Positions 55,581-64,000 of a DNA stretch of 64,000 nt are shown here, one piece after another. Source of the stretch: Mastigamoeba balamuthi. Its lineage: Eukaryota; Evosea; Mastigamoebida; Mastigamoebidae. Every line of letters starts with the position of its first letter. Position 1 is the first letter of the stretch. The position numbers and the translations under genes are program-made. The stretch spans positions 83,470-147,469 of the forward strand of contig CACRSC010000079.1 in assembly GCA_902651635.1 (NCBI GenBank), given 5' to 3'. The notes beneath the pieces are model-generated. The model worked only from the letters and a program-made list of their open reading frames with translations. It searched no databases and was not told where the DNA came from.

Positions 55581-56361
55581 GCCGCCCCGCGACCCTCGCC
55601 CCCCGGCCTAGCTGGGGGCGCCTGTCCAGTTTCGCGCTCCTGTGAATGTGTGAGAGCCCCCGCGCGAAAGTAGAAAGAAAGCAGAAAAATAGTCAAAAGA
55701 CCACTTTTTGCCTCCCGGACTCCTCTGGCGCACCCCCCGCCCAGGGCTGCCCCCCTTGACTCGCGGGCCAGCCTCCGGTGGTGCTGTTGCACCCCTGGGC
55801 TGCACCAGCACAGCACGGAATTTGTTTCTTCGCGGGGTCCGCGGGATCGATTAGGGAATACTGAATAATTGAAAGGTTCTGTGGGCCACCCACGGTGCTG
55901 CGCCGGTGCCGCTGCGCCGGTGAAACCAACTGTTAACCTCCGCGCCGCTTCGGGCCGCGCTCGCCGCCCAGCCCGCGGGCCCGCGGGGGACCTCCGGGGA
56001 TCGCGCCCGTGCGCCGCCGCTGTGCCACCCGCCGCGGGCGCGGTGGTGGGTGGGGCCCACCGCGGAGATTTCCTGAGTTTTTCCAGAGGCCCCCTTTTCC
56101 CGGATAAACCGCCGGAATAGCGAGCGGCCCACAGGACACCGAGGAGCCGCCCGGCGGGCGCAACGAGCTCGACGAGACTACGAACGCACCACACGCACCG
56201 CGCAGCACCGGTAGGGAGCGAGGAGCAACCCAGAAAAACACTTTGCATTTTTCCGAATGCAGGCACGGCTGCGAACCACCGTACAAAGGCACACCAGCGA
56301 CAACACGCCCGAAAGAAAGCAGGACAGGACACATTCAATTGAATTCCGCGACAGTCCCATT
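55581..56361. other. Intergenic, small ORF to NAP1
   Basis: About 780 bp. ORFs on either strand overlap and look non-coding. The stretch 55890-56060 is very GC-rich with alternating CCGCGG-like blocks. An AT-rich palindromic CAATTGAATTC motif lies at 56335-56345, just beyond the NAP1 stop. Confidence 0.4.
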
Positions 56362-57818
56362 TTACTGCTGCTTGCACTCGGGGGTCTCGGCGGGGGGCTT
56401 CTGGCCCTTGGCCGCCTTGGCGTCGCCCTCGGGCTCGTCGTCGTCGTCGTCCTCCTCGTCAGAGTCCATGTCGAACTCGTCGCCCTCGTCGTCCGAGCCC
56501 TCGGGGTCCTCGATGGCGTCGCCCGTGAACCAGCGCACCGCGCGGCTGCAGATGTTGTCGCGGATCTCCGAGCCCACCTCGTAGTCGCGCTGGAGCTCCT
56601 CCATGACCTCCTGCAGGCGCTCCCCTCCCATGCTCTCGGCCTCCTCGGGCTGAAAGGGGAGAAGGAATCAGATTGATACAGAAGATATGAGATTCAATTC
56701 CCGGAATCTCACCTTGGGGACGGCGCCCGGCTTGAAGAAGCTGAAGAAGGACTCGCAGGCCTCCTCGACCATCTTGAACTCCTTCTTGCCCTTGGGCACG
56801 GGGACCTTGGGCTTGCCGCGGACCTGCTTCTGCGCGACGGCCTTGCGGACGGTGCGCACCGTCAGGTTCTTGCCCTCGCGCCAGTTGATCGGGCTGGCCT
56901 CGGCGCGCTCGAACCCCGCCACGGCCTCGCCCGTCTCGCTGTCGGCGTCCTTGAGCACGTACGTCTTGGTGAGCTCCTTGTTGGTGAAGTACTCGTTCTC
57001 GCCAAACTCAAAGGTCAGCGTGAACCCGTGCTGTGTGCACGTCTGACGTCAGTATGACGAAACCACGAGAAATTTGCCCGAAACGGGCAGGAAAACGGAT
57101 CAAAACGGATCCCGACTCACGGTGGTGACGTTCTTGCCGTCGACGACGTCGGTGGTGCGGGGGAGCGCCGTGACGCGGATGTCGCGCAGGCTCTCGAGGG
57201 CCTTCTGGTCCGTCTCGCGCAGCGCGGCGAGGGTCCTGATGCCCATGTTGTTGGAGAGCACGCGGTACCAGAACCCGGGCACGCCCTTGGCCTCGTCCTT
57301 GGCCGCCTCCTTGCCCTCCTCCCCGGCCGCGAAATCCCTGGGAGATTCCCCACCGCGTGGCGTCGTCAGATACCGGAACCCACCACAAATCTGGGAGTGC
57401 ATTTTCCGTGGAACATGTGACGCAACTTGGTCTCCTCGGCGGTGGGCTCCGCGTCGCCGGTGACGATCGCCGCGCGGCGCAGCAGCAGCGGCTCGCGCAG
57501 GGCCGCGTACTTGCGCTCGATGGCGTCTGCGGCCTCTGCGAGCTCCGCGCGCATGCGCGAGTCGACCTCGGCGGCGGCGGCCTGCACGGCCTCGAGGGCA
57601 GCGACGCGCCTGCGGACGGCGGCGCTCAGCTGCTGGACGTGGGCGGCCGCCGCCTCCTTGGAGGGCAGCGTGAACTCGCCCTCGGCGTCGGAGCCCGCCT
57701 CGTCCGAGTCGATCTCCTCGTCGTCGTCGTCGCCGTCGCCGGCGCACGCGTGGCGCTTGGGGGCAGAGGACTCGGCCTGCTCGGGGTGCTCGCGCTGCCT
57801 CTTGTTCCTGCCGCTCAT
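56362..57818 (-). CDS. NAP1: Nucleosome assembly protein NAP1
   Basis: Histone H2A-H2B chaperone that shuttles between nucleus and cytoplasm. Exons: 57818-57427, 57337-57121, 57030-56713, 56649-56362 (404 aa, the usual NAP1 length). Order: acidic N-terminus (GDGDDDDEEIDSDEAGSD); long dimerisation helix (VQQLSAAVRRRVAALEAVQ ... ERKYAALREPLLLRRAAIV); NAP core with AKGVPGFWYRVLSNN, FGENEYFTNKELTKTYVL, INWREGKNLTVRTVRK, CESFFSFFKPGAVPK; then the DYEVGSEIRDNICSRAVRWF block and an Asp/Glu-rich C-terminal tail. Every block is in the family order. It is divergent from the ADP-ribosyltransferase gene. Confidence 0.95.
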
Positions 57819-58356
57819 GGCTGCTCTCGGGGGTGACTGGGCTGCTGCGGTTTGTGGGGCCGAGTGGGGGGCAGATCTTTGCGCAGATGATGTCATCTCC
57901 AGGTCACAATTTCCCCCGATATTTTCCCGTAGCCCGATTCCACATCGCCCGCCCTCGACACTTGCCATCCCAGATTCCGAGACTCTACGACCTGTTGTGC
58001 GTGGTGGAGCAATCGCATGAGATCGATCCGGCCACACAACAAATGACCAGACAACAATCTCGTAGACCCGGCCAGCGCATCGTGAGCCCACGCAAACCCC
58101 CTCCAGGGGTGGGAGGCGGGGTGCCCACGGCCTGCAGCTGTGGGCGAGCTGCAGCGAGAACGCCGCATTTGCTGCCCCGACACTCGAGCGACCACGTCAG
58201 ATTCACGAGCCACCTGACATGCGGGGCAATTGAAGATACTTCAACTGCCTCCGTGTAGCTCTCTCTCCTCCTGCCCTTTTTCCAAACGCACACACCAACG
58301 GCCCCCCTGAGCTGTGCCCTCTTCCAGGATCACCTCCTCGTGCCGCCCGTTCCCGA
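57819..58356. promoter_or_regulatory. Divergent promoter region, NAP1 / ADP-ribosyltransferase-kelch
   Basis: 538 bp between start codons, more AT-rich than the genes. Contains TTGAAG-ATA-CTTCAA, an inverted repeat at 58230-58244, and a GATATTTTCCC element near 57919. No gene recognised. Confidence 0.4.
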
Positions 58357-61300
58357 ATGGACGCCTCCCGAGCGCCCCCGCTCCCGCTCTTCCCCCCGTC
58401 GCGGCTGCCCGTCCCGCGCGCCCGCACCCGCGACTCGCAGCCGCTCGCGTGGGTCGCCGTCGACTCGCCCGCCGACAGGCCTCCCGTCCGCACCCTCGAC
58501 CCCTCGGACCCCTCCTGCGACCTCCCCTTCGAGGCCAGCGTCGCCACGGCCCTCGGCGACGCCCAGGCCGCCCGCGCCGTCAGCACCGCCTGCCGCGCAG
58601 CCCTCGCGGCCTCGGAGTCGTCCAAGTCGTCGACAAACCCGACGTCGACGTCGTCGCAAACGCCGTCGACGGCGACGATGAGCGAGGAGGAGAAGCTGTT
58701 CGTGGTGTCGTACACGCTGGAGGAGCCGCGGGCGCTGTACAGGCAGCTGAACGAGGCGCTGCGGTCGCGGGACGAGGAGCGCGTGCGGGCGTGGCGTCCG
58801 TACCTGCGGGGGCTCGTGGCGTCGCTGCGGCGGCTGCCGGCCTACGAGGGGCTCGTCTACCGCGGCATGGCGCTGGCCCGGCGCCCCGAGCAGGCCCACG
58901 GGCAGTCGCTGGTCGTCGACGGCGTCTGCAGCACGTCGCGCGAGCAGCGCCTCGCGATGCAGTTCATGCGGGCCGCGGCCGAGGGGTCGACGCGGTACCT
59001 CGCGGTCATCACGGCGCGCGACGGCAGGGCGGTGCCGCCCGAGCTCTCGGCGTTCAGCGAGGACGAGGTCGTGCTCGAGCCCAACAGCCAGTTCGTCACG
59101 GGCGCCGTCGTCGACCTCGCCGACACGGTCGTCGTCTACCTCTCGCAGGTCACGCCGTACTTCCCCATCGCCCCGCTGGCAGACGACAGCCGCGAGCGCC
59201 TCGCGCGCGAGGAGAGCCACGTGCTGGGCGCCCAGCACGCCGTCGTGCGGCGCAGGGCCGAGGAGGCCGCCCGGCGCCTCGGCGCGGCCGTCGAGGACTG
59301 CGCGAGGAACCTTCAGGTCATCGCGGACCGCTCGCTCGAGGACGTCCGCGCCATCGAAGGCGCCTTCGACCTGCTGGCCGCGGCCCTCGCCGAGCGCAGG
59401 GCCCGCGTGCTCGCCGACTACGCCGCGCAGCGCGACCACGCGGCCGCCGTGACGGAGGAGCGCAGGGCCGCGTGCGCGGCGCTGCTGGCGAGCCTGGGCG
59501 AGCAGCTCAGGTCCGACGCGGGCGTGCAGCTCTCCGAGGCCAACAGTGCGCTCGAGAGGCTCGTGCAGCACGAGGGGCGCGTGCTGCGGTGCGCCGACAG
59601 CGCCTCGCTCGCGACGGTGTCGCTGGACCCCGCGCCCGTGCTGCGCCAGCTCGACGCGTTCGGCTCGCTCGCCGGCAGGTCGGCGCTGCTCGACGCCGGC
59701 GACGTCTCTGTGCGCGTGCAGGCGGACGACTGCGTCGCCGGCGTGCGCTTCGACGCGCAGGTCGAGGTGCCGGTGCCGGGCGTCAGCGCGGGCTCGCTCG
59801 AGAGGATCCGGCAGGCGTACACGTTCCGCGCGGCGCGCGAGGGCCCCGGCGAGCGCACGTCCCCGCGCGACGCCATCGACGTCGAGTGGGCGCACACGGA
59901 CCGCTCGCTGCGGGCCACGCTGCACGTGGCGGTCGCCCGGGCGGGGACGTACGCGCTGGAGGTGCTGCGCTCGTCGCAGGTCGCCGCGCGGTCCGCGCAG
60001 TTCGAGGTCGAGAGGTTCCAGGAGACGCAGCTGGTGCTGCAGGCGGCGCCCGGGACCAAGTGCCTGCTGGGCTCGGACGCCGAGGTCCACATCACTCGCG
60101 CCGAGCCGCGCAGCTGCGTCGCGGGGCAGCGGCGGCAGAGCGTGCCGCTGAGCGCGTTCCGGTGGCGCGTGTCGTGCACGCCGGCCGACTGCGCGAGCGC
60201 CAGCGTCTGCGAGGCCGCGTCGTGCGTCCGCGTGGTGGCGTTCCGCGAGGGCGAGTTCACGCTGACGGTGGAGGCGCAGGCGCCGCTGTCGGACGCGTTC
60301 TTTGCGCTGGCGGGGTCGCCGCTGAAGCTGCAGGGGACCGCCGGGGGGCTGTACTTTGTGGGCGGGGAGGAGAAGGGGATGCTCTCGTGGTCGCTGACGT
60401 NGGTCGAGGTGCCGGTGCCGGGCGTCAGCGCGGGCTCGCTCGAGAGGATCCGGCAGGCGTACACGTTCCGCGCGGCGCGCGAGGGCCCCGGCGAGCGCAC
60501 GTCCCCGCGCGACGCCATCGACGTCGAGTGGGCGCACACGGACCGCTCGCTGCGGGCCACGCTGCACGTGGCGGTCGCCCGGGCGGGGACGTACGCGCTG
60601 GAGGTGCTGCGCTCGTCGCAGGTCGCCGCGCGGTCCGCGCAGTTCGAGGTCGAGAGGTTCCAGGAGACGCAGCTGGTGCTGCAGGCGGCGCCCGGGACCA
60701 AGTGCCTGCTGGGCTCGGACGCCGAGGTCCACATCACTCGCGCCGAGCCGCGCAGCTGCGTCGCGGGGCAGCGGCGGCAGAGCGTGCCGCTGAGCGCGTT
60801 CCGGTGGCGCGTGTCGTGCACGCCGGCCGACTGCGCGAGCGCCAGCGTCTGCGAGGCCGCGTCGTGCGTCCGCGTGGTGGCGTTCCGCGAGGGCGAGTTC
60901 ACGCTGACGGTGGAGGCGCAGGCGCCGCTGTCGGACACGTTCTTTGCGCTGGCGGGGTCGCCGCTGAAGCTGCAGGGGACCGCCGGGGGGCTGTACTTTG
61001 TGGGCGGGGAGGAGAAGGGGATGCTCTCGTGGTCGCTGACGTCCAAGGTGATCTGCTGCCGCGTGCACCGCGGGGGCAGCGCGACGAGCACGGACTTGTC
61101 GGAGATGCAGCGCAAGCGGTCGCTGCACGCGGCGTGCTTCGCGGGCGGGCGGCTGCTCTGCGCGGGCGGCAGCGACGGCGGGCGCTGCCTGTCGTCGGTC
61201 GAGGCGTTCGACCCCGCGAGGAACACGTGGAGCGAGTGCGCCCCGATGCCCACGGCGCGCAAGGGCCTGGCCGTGGCCGTGGCCAGCGGGCAGGTGTTCG

Positions 61301-61851
61301 CCTTTGGGGGCTGCGACGAGGCGGGCAGCGCTCTCAACGTCGTGGAGAGCTACGACCCCTTCAGGGACGCGTGGCGCCAGCTCGTCGCCTCGCCCGTCGG
61401 CGGCCGCTGGAAGCACAGCGCGCAGGCCGTGTCGCGGGACAGAATCGTCGTGTTCGGGGGCCTGCGAGCCGGCGGGGTTGTCGACGGCGGGGTCGAGATG
61501 TTCGACGTGGGCCCGGGGTCGTGGAGCCGCGCCAGCCCGATGGCTGTCCCGCGGTACTCGATGGGCTCGTGCGCTGTCGACGGCGTGGTCTACGTCGCCG
61601 GCGGGTGCACGGGCAGCGCAGACAGCGACGCGCTTGAGAGGTTCGACCCGCGGGCGGGCAAGTGGGAGCGCCTGGCGCGGATGGCGGCGCCCAGGAGCGG
61701 GGTGTCGCTCGTGGGGTACGCGGGAAGGCTGTGCGTCGTGAGCCCGTCCTCGGACGTGGCCGAGTGCTTCGACCTGCGCGAGGGAAGGTGGGTCGATGGC
61801 ATCGCCGGTGTGCCCAAGCGCCGCAGGATGGCGACAGTGCTCGGCACCTGA
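58357..61851 (+). CDS. Mono-ADP-ribosyltransferase (R-S-ExE) fused to kelch propeller
   Basis: Open frame from ATG 58357. Residues about 107-265 form an ART fold of the arginine-specific R-S-ExE class: Arg169 in YEGLVYRGM, Ser192-Thr-Ser194 in DGVCSTS, and Glu235-Asp-Glu237 in FSEDEVVLEPNSQFVT. Such enzymes transfer ADP-ribose from NAD+ to protein arginine. An Ala/Glu/Arg coiled-coil stretch follows (about 285-430), then a beta-rich region resembling an Ig/filamin-like repeat. The C-terminus is a kelch propeller with LLCAGGSDGG, VFAFGGCDEAG, IVVFGGLRAGG and VYVAGGCTGS blades and their W ends. The first 106 residues are Pro/Ser/Ala-rich. As assembled there are 1,164 codons including one X, but a 641-bp block is repeated on each side of the single N at 60401. 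Without it the protein is about 950 aa. No signal peptide. This is a domain-based call; the targets are unknown. Confidence 0.85.
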   Translation: MDASRAPPLPLFPPSRLPVPRARTRDSQPLAWVAVDSPADRPPVRTLDPSDPSCDLPFEASVATALGDAQAARAVSTACRAALAASESSKSSTNPTSTSSQTPSTATMSEEEKLFVVSYTLEEPRALYRQLNEALRSRDEERVRAWRPYLRGLVASLRRLPAYEGLVYRGMALARRPEQAHGQSLVVDGVCSTSREQRLAMQFMRAAAEGSTRYLAVITARDGRAVPPELSAFSEDEVVLEPNSQFVTGAVVDLADTVVVYLSQVTPYFPIAPLADDSRERLAREESHVLGAQHAVVRRRAEEAARRLGAAVEDCARNLQVIADRSLEDVRAIEGAFDLLAAALAERRARVLADYAAQRDHAAAVTEERRAACAALLASLGEQLRSDAGVQLSEANSALERLVQHEGRVLRCADSASLATVSLDPAPVLRQLDAFGSLAGRSALLDAGDVSVRVQADDCVAGVRFDAQVEVPVPGVSAGSLERIRQAYTFRAAREGPGERTSPRDAIDVEWAHTDRSLRATLHVAVARAGTYALEVLRSSQVAARSAQFEVERFQETQLVLQAAPGTKCLLGSDAEVHITRAEPRSCVAGQRRQSVPLSAFRWRVSCTPADCASASVCEAASCVRVVAFREGEFTLTVEAQAPLSDAFFALAGSPLKLQGTAGGLYFVGGEEKGMLSWSLTXVEVPVPGVSAGSLERIRQAYTFRAAREGPGERTSPRDAIDVEWAHTDRSLRATLHVAVARAGTYALEVLRSSQVAARSAQFEVERFQETQLVLQAAPGTKCLLGSDAEVHITRAEPRSCVAGQRRQSVPLSAFRWRVSCTPADCASASVCEAASCVRVVAFREGEFTLTVEAQAPLSDTFFALAGSPLKLQGTAGGLYFVGGEEKGMLSWSLTSKVICCRVHRGGSATSTDLSEMQRKRSLHAACFAGGRLLCAGGSDGGRCLSSVEAFDPARNTWSECAPMPTARKGLAVAVASGQVFAFGGCDEAGSALNVVESYDPFRDAWRQLVASPVGGRWKHSAQAVSRDRIVVFGGLRAGGVVDGGVEMFDVGPGSWSRASPMAVPRYSMGSCAVDGVVYVAGGCTGSADSDALERFDPRAGKWERLARMAAPRSGVSLVGYAGRLCVVSPSSDVAECFDLREGRWVDGIAGVPKRRRMATVLGT
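59760..60400. repeat. Left copy of a 641-bp direct duplication at a one-N join
   Basis: Nearly identical to 60402-61042; the one difference I found is G at 60295 against A at 60937. It ends at the base before the N, as expected for two overlapping contigs placed end to end. Confidence 0.9.
60401..60401. other. Single N, scaffold join
   Basis: One undetermined base exactly between the two copies of the 641-bp block. Confidence 0.97.
60402..61042. repeat. Right copy of the 641-bp direct duplication
   Basis: Second copy of 59760-60400 at an offset of 642 nt, a multiple of three, so the frame stays open across the join either way. Confidence 0.9.
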
Positions 61852-62395
61852 TTGGCGCAGCCAGGCGCGAACCAGCTCCTCCAGACCAGAGCCAGCTCAG
61901 CATGTTCATAAACGTTAACACGACCCCTCCCTGCACAACCAACTGGAGAACTGTCGCTCTCGTTGCGTGCCACATTGTCGGGCCGCTGAATGCACACACG
62001 ATGCTCGAGTGATGATTGTCAAGCCCCTCCAACAAGCATACCCCGGTGTAGGCGCGGAGCCTATGCAGGCTGACATAATCGATCCAATCCAACAGCCCGG
62101 CTATTTGTTCTCTGAGATACTTTCTCCGGGTGTCGGCTCAGTTCAGCACACGAGAGCGCGAGTTTTTGTGAACTCGTCCTCACAATGGGTGGGCATTTCG
62201 GTGTTGGAAGGCGAACGTTACAAAAAAATCGCCGGTTCATTTCAACTGAACGTCGTCCCCAAGGCCCCCTCATCAGGGCCAGGGGACTGGATCGCTATCT
62301 CCACCATATGTAAGCGCCATACGGTATGCTGCTCTTCCCTGCACTCGATGCGCAGCAGCAGTGTTCGCCCTTCGTCTCGCCAATGACAAAAGACC
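61852..62395. other. Intergenic, ADP-ribosyltransferase to Uma2-like gene
   Basis: Lower GC than the flanking genes. No coding sequence or RNA gene recognised. Confidence 0.4.
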
Positions 62396-63377
62396 GTGGG
62401 CGAACAAGGGTTGCGGCCCACAGCGGTCGAAATCGCACGGGCCAAGACTGAATGGAGCGAGAGGGCGCGCACGTGGGCCTATGGGGAGGAGGACGATGTG
62501 CATCAGGATCAGTCTGAGCTGGCGGTTCTCATCGCGAGGAGTGTCGACGCCTCGTTCTTCCACAGGGCTGCCGCTGAGGGGCCCGTCCGGTACGAGCTGA
62601 CCCTTGACGGCGACCTGTTCATCGTCGAGATACCGGGCAACCCACATGGCAAGGCCACCTCTGAGCTCGTGCGGCAGCTCGGAGACTATGAGCAGGCCAT
62701 TGCCGGGATGCTGCCAGAGGGAAACCACCTCATGTGCTATTCCAACACCACCACCTCGCACACGCTAGGCACCAGCGATCTGGATGGCTTCCTTATGCCC
62801 GATACCCCTTTCACCCGCGGAGACTGCTGGGGGGCATCACGGGGCCGACCCTCGACTGGTAGTCGAGGTGGAGTACCGACATCGGACCCCCATAGCTGCC
62901 AGGAAACACGCATCGAAACTCATGCTCACAGCCCACATCCGAGCCCTCTTGCTCATCCAGCTCTACTCCCCTGACGCTGTTGGGCATTTCGCTGCTGCTG
63001 CTGTGCTGTGGGTCAAGAACGCAGCTGGAGTCACGCAGCTCGTGCGAGCCGTATAGTTTGGGACACGGTCGCTGCACAGTGCGTCCAGGGCGGCCTTCGC
63101 GGCCTCAATCCCGGCAGGACAGCTTCCAGATGGCGTCGCAGCACTGCCAAGTGTCCCCAACGTGCTAATCGCAGGATCTGAGGTCGCACCGGTGCCCGTG
63201 GTGGCTGCCACTGGTGGGTGGATCGTCGCGCACGAAGGCCATGCCACAGTTGGCATACCCCCTGGTGCCCTCTTCTTCGAATTCTGGGACCCCGCCACTG
63301 CAGCACTGATGCCAATCGTGCCGACACTGACACACCTGGAGCTCCTCCGCGAGAAGCTCAGCCGCGTTCACTGGTAG
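62396..63377 (+). pseudogene. Uma2-like PD-(D/E)XK nuclease gene, interrupted
   Basis: Reads as the Uma2/DUF820 endonuclease fold common in bacteria and mobile elements. RYELTLDGDLFIVEIPGNPH resembles the family start (H-E-L-x-D-G ... S-x-x-H); DLDGFLMPD carries the active-site Asp, DPRLVVEVEY the Glu-x-Glu strand, and ARKHASKLM the following Lys helix. The gene is broken twice: a frameshift between 62810 and 62850 (after FLMPDTPF, near a G6 run) and an in-frame TAG at 63054-63056. Beyond the TAG the same frame stays open to 63377 (IAGSEVAPVPVVAATGG ... LTHLELLREKLSRVHW). No ATG precedes the conserved start and an in-frame TGA lies just upstream, so a 5' exon or decay is implied. No splice sites explain the breaks. 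Either a decayed transferred or mobile-element gene, or sequencing error plus an unseen intron. Confidence 0.55.
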
Positions 63378-64000
63378 TCCATACTCGAGATCAATAAACT
63401 CAATACTAGATGTACCCGGAACACGCTCCGACCGCCCCGCACGACCTGCCACTGAACCACTTCCCGAGCGTCTGCACGGCGAAGGGGGACTGCCTCCTTG
63501 GGCGCCTCGCACGACGCCACCAGCACGAGCTATCGCACCATCCAGGCCCCAACTTAGAACAACGATCAGCACACACGCCTCTTTCTGCTGCGAGTGGCAG
63601 TGTAGCTCTACGCTGTCCAGTAACGGCTTGCCCGCCTCCCGTTGTCCTCGCCTAGAGGACTGCGCCACAGATGTGCCGTACATACTCGCCATCCGGGTGA
63701 CGACGCGATAGTTCGACATCTGTGTGCCCTCGAGCGCCCGGAGTGTCGAGGGAGGGACGCGGGTTTCTGGGGCGCCTGGTCACACGCCAGAGCTGCGGCA
63801 CATCACCTCCCTCCGAGCTCCTGCTGTGCACGGCCCGCCACCCCCGGGGAGAGGCCGCGAAGCTGAGCGTGCGCTGGGCCTCGGCGGTGATCTGAGCCGC
63901 GAGGAGGAGGGACTCTTATGACACGCCTGTGGACTGTCCCAGGCTGCGGACACAACGGCAACGTGCGCACTCCCGCCGCAGCCGAGGCCCCTGCGCACGT
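63378..64000. other. Window end without a recognised gene
   Basis: Short ORFs on both strands, none with family similarity. A gene may start beyond the window edge. Confidence 0.35.

Noticed and set aside
55535-56377. 280-codon minus-strand ORF between the small ORF and NAP1
   Set aside because: Composition changes abruptly along it, it overlaps the small plus-strand ORF, and it has no domain.
58330-61416. 1,028-codon minus-strand ORF opposite the ADP-ribosyltransferase gene
   Set aside because: Antisense shadow rich in Arg/Ala/Leu; the plus frame has catalytic and kelch motifs.
1-64000. CRISPR arrays, rRNA genes, insertion sequences, bacterial operons
   Set aside because: No regularly spaced repeats, rRNA core sequences, transposase genes or ribosome-binding sites are seen; the DNA is plainly eukaryotic nuclear.

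Overview
The window is nuclear DNA from a GC-rich, gene-dense unicellular eukaryote. Almost every gene carries short spliceosomal introns (mostly about 45-110 nt, GT-AG), intergenic distances are often only 100-500 bp, and the products are eukaryotic housekeeping proteins: midasin, UTP4, NAP1, Elongin C, SMCR8, a LIN54/TSO1-type CXC protein and FAM221. A fermentative bifunctional AdhE and a D-lactate dehydrogenase suggest an anaerobic or microaerophilic protist. My best guess is an amoebozoan of the Archamoebae (Mastigamoeba-like); this is inference from gene content and base composition, not a database match.

Layout. 1-3131 (+) AdhE, 5' end outside the window. 3639-6838 (+) half-size ABCA transporter. 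7681-9225 (-) secreted LCAT/phospholipase-like protein with Cys where the nucleophile Ser is expected. 9574-10857 (-) Ala-rich ARM/HEAT protein, possibly PSMD5-like. 10987-12640 (+) FAM221-type Cys-rich protein. 12838-15149 (+) RasGAP-domain protein. 15348-15429 (+) tRNA-Ser(UGA). 16639-17754 (-) kelch protein. 19075-20296 (+) D-lactate dehydrogenase. 20528-21208 (-) secreted coiled-coil protein. 21652-39768 (-) midasin/MDN1 in 8 exons, interrupted by an assembly gap. 39886-41695 (+) two tandem histidine-phosphatase paralogues. 41962-42424 (-) Elongin C. 42668-46075 (+) SMCR8. 46723-48878 (+) SH3 plus parallel beta-helix protein with a one-base frameshift. 49223-50853 (-) CXC/tesmin protein. 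51425-53885 (+) UTP4. 54057-54975 (-) two tandem small paralogues of unknown function. 55407-55580 (+) small ORF. 56362-57818 (-) NAP1. 58357-61851 (+) mono-ADP-ribosyltransferase/kelch fusion containing a one-N scaffold join. 62396-63377 (+) broken PD-(D/E)XK (Uma2-like) gene.

Functional links. MDN1 and UTP4 both act in ribosome biogenesis (60S remodelling and small-subunit processome). AdhE and D-LDH both regenerate NAD+ in fermentation. Apart from the two tandem duplicate pairs (histidine phosphatases, small minus-strand genes) there is no sign of operons; gene order looks like an ordinary compact nuclear genome. All exon boundaries were worked out by hand from reading frame, splice phase and family similarity, so each multi-exon model adds up to an open frame (or to one explained frameshift), but none has transcript support. 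At two places (22766-25188 and 59760-61042) long identical sequences sit on either side of N bases; these look like unmerged contig overlaps and inflate MDN1 and the ADP-ribosyltransferase gene.
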